This document shows, one piece after another, positions 31,804-33,110 of a stretch of DNA of 33,110 nucleotides. The DNA is from Candidatus Binatia bacterium. GTDB taxonomy: Bacteria; Desulfobacterota; Binatia; UBA12015. Location: assembly GCA_029243485.1 (NCBI GenBank), contig JAQWRY010000048.1, positions 1 to 33,110 of the forward strand, written 5' to 3'. The translations under genes and the position numbers were made by a program. The notes beneath the pieces were generated by a model. The model worked only from the letters and a program-made list of their open reading frames with translations. It made no database searches and was not told where the DNA came from. Numbering within the stretch: position 1 is the first letter of the stretch; the number at the start of each line of letters is the position of its first letter.

Positions 31804-31836
31804 GTGCCAAACTGGTGCCAAATAGGTGCCAAATCG
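31804..31836. repeat. three 11-bp tandem repeats
   Basis: GTGCCAAACTG, GTGCCAAATAG, GTGCCAAATCG in direct 11-bp phase, about one helical turn each, between repeat copies C and D. Such iterons can be protein-binding sites. The surrounding 31553-32127 stretch otherwise holds only the 93-bp repeats and no gene. Confidence 0.65.
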
Positions 31837-31920
31837 GAGTGGGCTTTGATGATACTCGGTGACGCTCGGTGAGCGTGCCCACAGTCTTGCCGAACACCGA
31901 ACCCCCTGCCGTTGCTGGCT

Positions 31921-32013
31921 GGCGGTAGGAAACATGAACGGCCTATTTGCCCGGGTCGACGGGTAGCGGCGACTGCGAAGCGTGGAGCGAGGTCCCGTTT
32001 TCGGGTGCAGCCG
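31921..32013 (+). repeat. 93-bp repeat, copy D
   Basis: Identical to copy A. Lies about 115 bp upstream of the lipoprotein gene at 32128, where it could supply or disturb regulatory sequence. Confidence 0.9.
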
Positions 32014-32127
32014 CGTGCGCCAATGTCCGAGAAGGCGCCGTCAGGTCGGCTTGGGCCCAAAAAGCGGCTTCATGTCGGCTATCCCCGGTCCTTGAGCCCT
32101 GGAGGCTGCGAGCGCTAACAGTGTCGG

Positions 32128-32907
32128 ATGCCGAGGCTCCTTGTACTGTTCACCTCTCTGCTGTTGCTCCATGCGGCTGGCTGTACGCCGAAGGCCGACA
32201 AGCCGAAGCTCTACGCCGCCGAGAGCCACGAGTTGGTGATGCACACCTTCGGCATTGCCCCGGACGCTGAGATCCACATGATGCTGCCGTCGGCCATGGA
32301 GGAGGTCGGGGGGCAGATTAACGACGCGATGGTCCGGCTCGTCGAATACTGGCCGCCGTGGAAGCTCCGGCTCGACGACGAGCAGGGGCCGGGTCCGGGG
32401 CTGATCGTCATTGAGGGCGAATTCTACTACCTCGATGGCGGCGTGCAGTGGCTCCGTGCACTCAGTTGGGGGGGAGTCATCGAGATGGCCGTCCGGGGAC
32501 GGGTCCTCGGTCCCGACGGAGAACCGATCCACTACTTCGATGTGGACGGGAAGCAGACCGGAGGGCTCTTCAGAGCAGGTGGCGACTACGAGCAGGTTCT
32601 CGGCTGGATCCTCGACGAGTTCGCCTACGACATCGTGGCTGCCATCGATGCCGAGGAGTTCGAACTCGCCCCAGTCTACGGCTTCGTGTCGGGTGCGGCG
32701 AAGCCGCTGTCGCGCCAGGAGAACGCGGAGCTTCAGAAGGAGGGGTGGCTTCAGCGTGTGGAGCCCAAGAAGGAGGAGGTGTCGTCGGCGACCGTCGAAG
32801 AACGCCTCAAGAAGCTGGGCGAACTCCGTGCATCGGGCGTCATCGAGTCCGAGGAGGAGTACAAGGCGCTCCGGGTCAAGATCATCGGCGAGGCGGTTGC
32901 GGAGTAG
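32128..32907 (+). CDS. lipoprotein with C-terminal SHOCT-like domain
   Basis: 259 residues from ATG 32128. LLVLFTSLLLLHAAGCTPKA is a lipoprotein signal with lipobox AAGC. The main domain (HELVMHTFGIAPDAEIHMML, WKLRLDDEQGPGPGLIVIEG, GVIEMAVRGRVLGPDGEPIH) is unknown. The end, VEERLKKLGELRASGVIESE, EEYKALRVKIIGEA, fits SHOCT, a short helical pair often used for oligomerisation at the C-terminus of bacterial proteins. No operon partner is visible. The remaining 32908-33110 stretch shows no convincing gene; a 22-codon ORF at 32954-33022 lacks support. Confidence 0.75.
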   Translation: MPRLLVLFTSLLLLHAAGCTPKADKPKLYAAESHELVMHTFGIAPDAEIHMMLPSAMEEVGGQINDAMVRLVEYWPPWKLRLDDEQGPGPGLIVIEGEFYYLDGGVQWLRALSWGGVIEMAVRGRVLGPDGEPIHYFDVDGKQTGGLFRAGGDYEQVLGWILDEFAYDIVAAIDAEEFELAPVYGFVSGAAKPLSRQENAELQKEGWLQRVEPKKEEVSSATVEERLKKLGELRASGVIESEEEYKALRVKIIGEAVAE

Positions 32908-33110
32908 GTGGCCGAGATCAGGACTTCGCTCTGAGTCGCGAGGTGCCGACACCATGGAGAAGAATCGCGAAGAATCAAATGACCAGGAACCTTACCTTGA
33001 CGTGATGCTTCAGCCCGACTGAAACGAATCGCTCAGTTCCGATTTCTGTTCATTCGTAGTAGTTGTCCGTCCAAGTCGGCCCAGATTCTCAGGGCGGATT
33101 CATTGTCGCG

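Noticed and set aside
31804-31836. Sigma-54 promoter on the minus strand (TTGGCAC with GG-N10-GC)
   Set aside because: The spacing arises from the 11-bp repeat period, the -12 element has a mismatch, and no minus-strand gene follows.
31641-32013. The 93-bp repeats as integron attC sites between cassette genes
   Set aside because: No RYYYAAC/GTTRRRY core pairs and no integrase, and the repeats interrupt genes instead of lying only between them.
27245-32013. CRISPR array
   Set aside because: Only four copies, unequal spacing of hundreds to thousands of bases, mixed orientation, 93 bp long, no cas genes.
32954-33022. 22-codon ORF after the SHOCT lipoprotein
   Set aside because: Too short, no ribosome site of note, no homology that I recognise.

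Overview
The window is GC-rich DNA from a Gram-negative bacterium. Lipoproteins with clear lipoboxes, an outer-membrane beta-barrel porin and Sec signal peptides all point that way. The gene mix (DUF3556, DUF3604, sterol-desaturase-like protein, GH10, several haloalkane dehalogenase relatives, a protein with an IPTL-CTERM-like tail) suggests an environmental 'deltaproteobacterial-grade' lineage such as Myxococcota or Binatota. This placement is an inference with low confidence. No ribosomal or other marker gene is present.

Layout. (1) 0.1-7.4 kb is mostly intact housekeeping or accessory metabolism: a DUF3556 membrane protein, a pyridoxamine-oxidase-like flavoprotein, a DUF3604/PHP-like exported protein with a small membrane protein, a sterol desaturase/fatty-acid hydroxylase family protein and a NUDIX hydrolase. 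Between them lie wrecks of a metallo-beta-lactamase-fold gene and a PIN toxin. (2) 7.5-10.4 kb is a decaying stretch: a frameshifted NTF2-like gene, then a broken operon of a winged-helix regulator, a SulP anion transporter with STAS domain, and a beta-carbonic anhydrase, each with frameshifts or stops. An intact porin is divergent from it. (3) 11.9-13.6 kb is a complete tRNA-Leu(CAA) followed by a 1.5 kb segment (VOC metalloenzyme, DUF2442, DUF4160) that ends in a 53-bp copy of the tRNA 3' end plus what looks like the original tRNA terminator. This is the footprint of tRNA-directed integration. (4) 14.1-15.7 kb is a secreted GH10 xylanase.

(5) 16.6-23.7 kb is the most coherent system. A TetR regulator (GTG 18550) heads a tightly coupled run: DUF1330-like protein, haloalkane dehalogenase of DhlA type, a second dehalogenase-like hydrolase with the DhaA/LinB-type HGNPTS motif, a lipoprotein, and a membrane-anchored protein that may also have a DUF1330-like fold. 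A third dehalogenase-like lipoprotein is divergent, across a 16-bp palindrome. All three hydrolases carry export signals, so an envelope-located dehalogenation or hydrolysis module under TetR control is a plausible reading.

(6) 23.7-33.1 kb is an accessory region built from small secreted or lipoproteins, toxin-antitoxin-like pairs, truncated genes and repeats. It contains the third copy of a tRNA-Leu-tailed repeat (copies at 13.57, 15.92 and 24.29 kb), a tRNA-Thr 3' half abutting a nucleotidyltransferase gene, a frameshifted and truncated rve-type transposase, and four copies of a 93-bp repeat (two identical). At least one copy, and probably two, cut an older gene. No integrase, intact transposase, CRISPR array or rRNA is seen.
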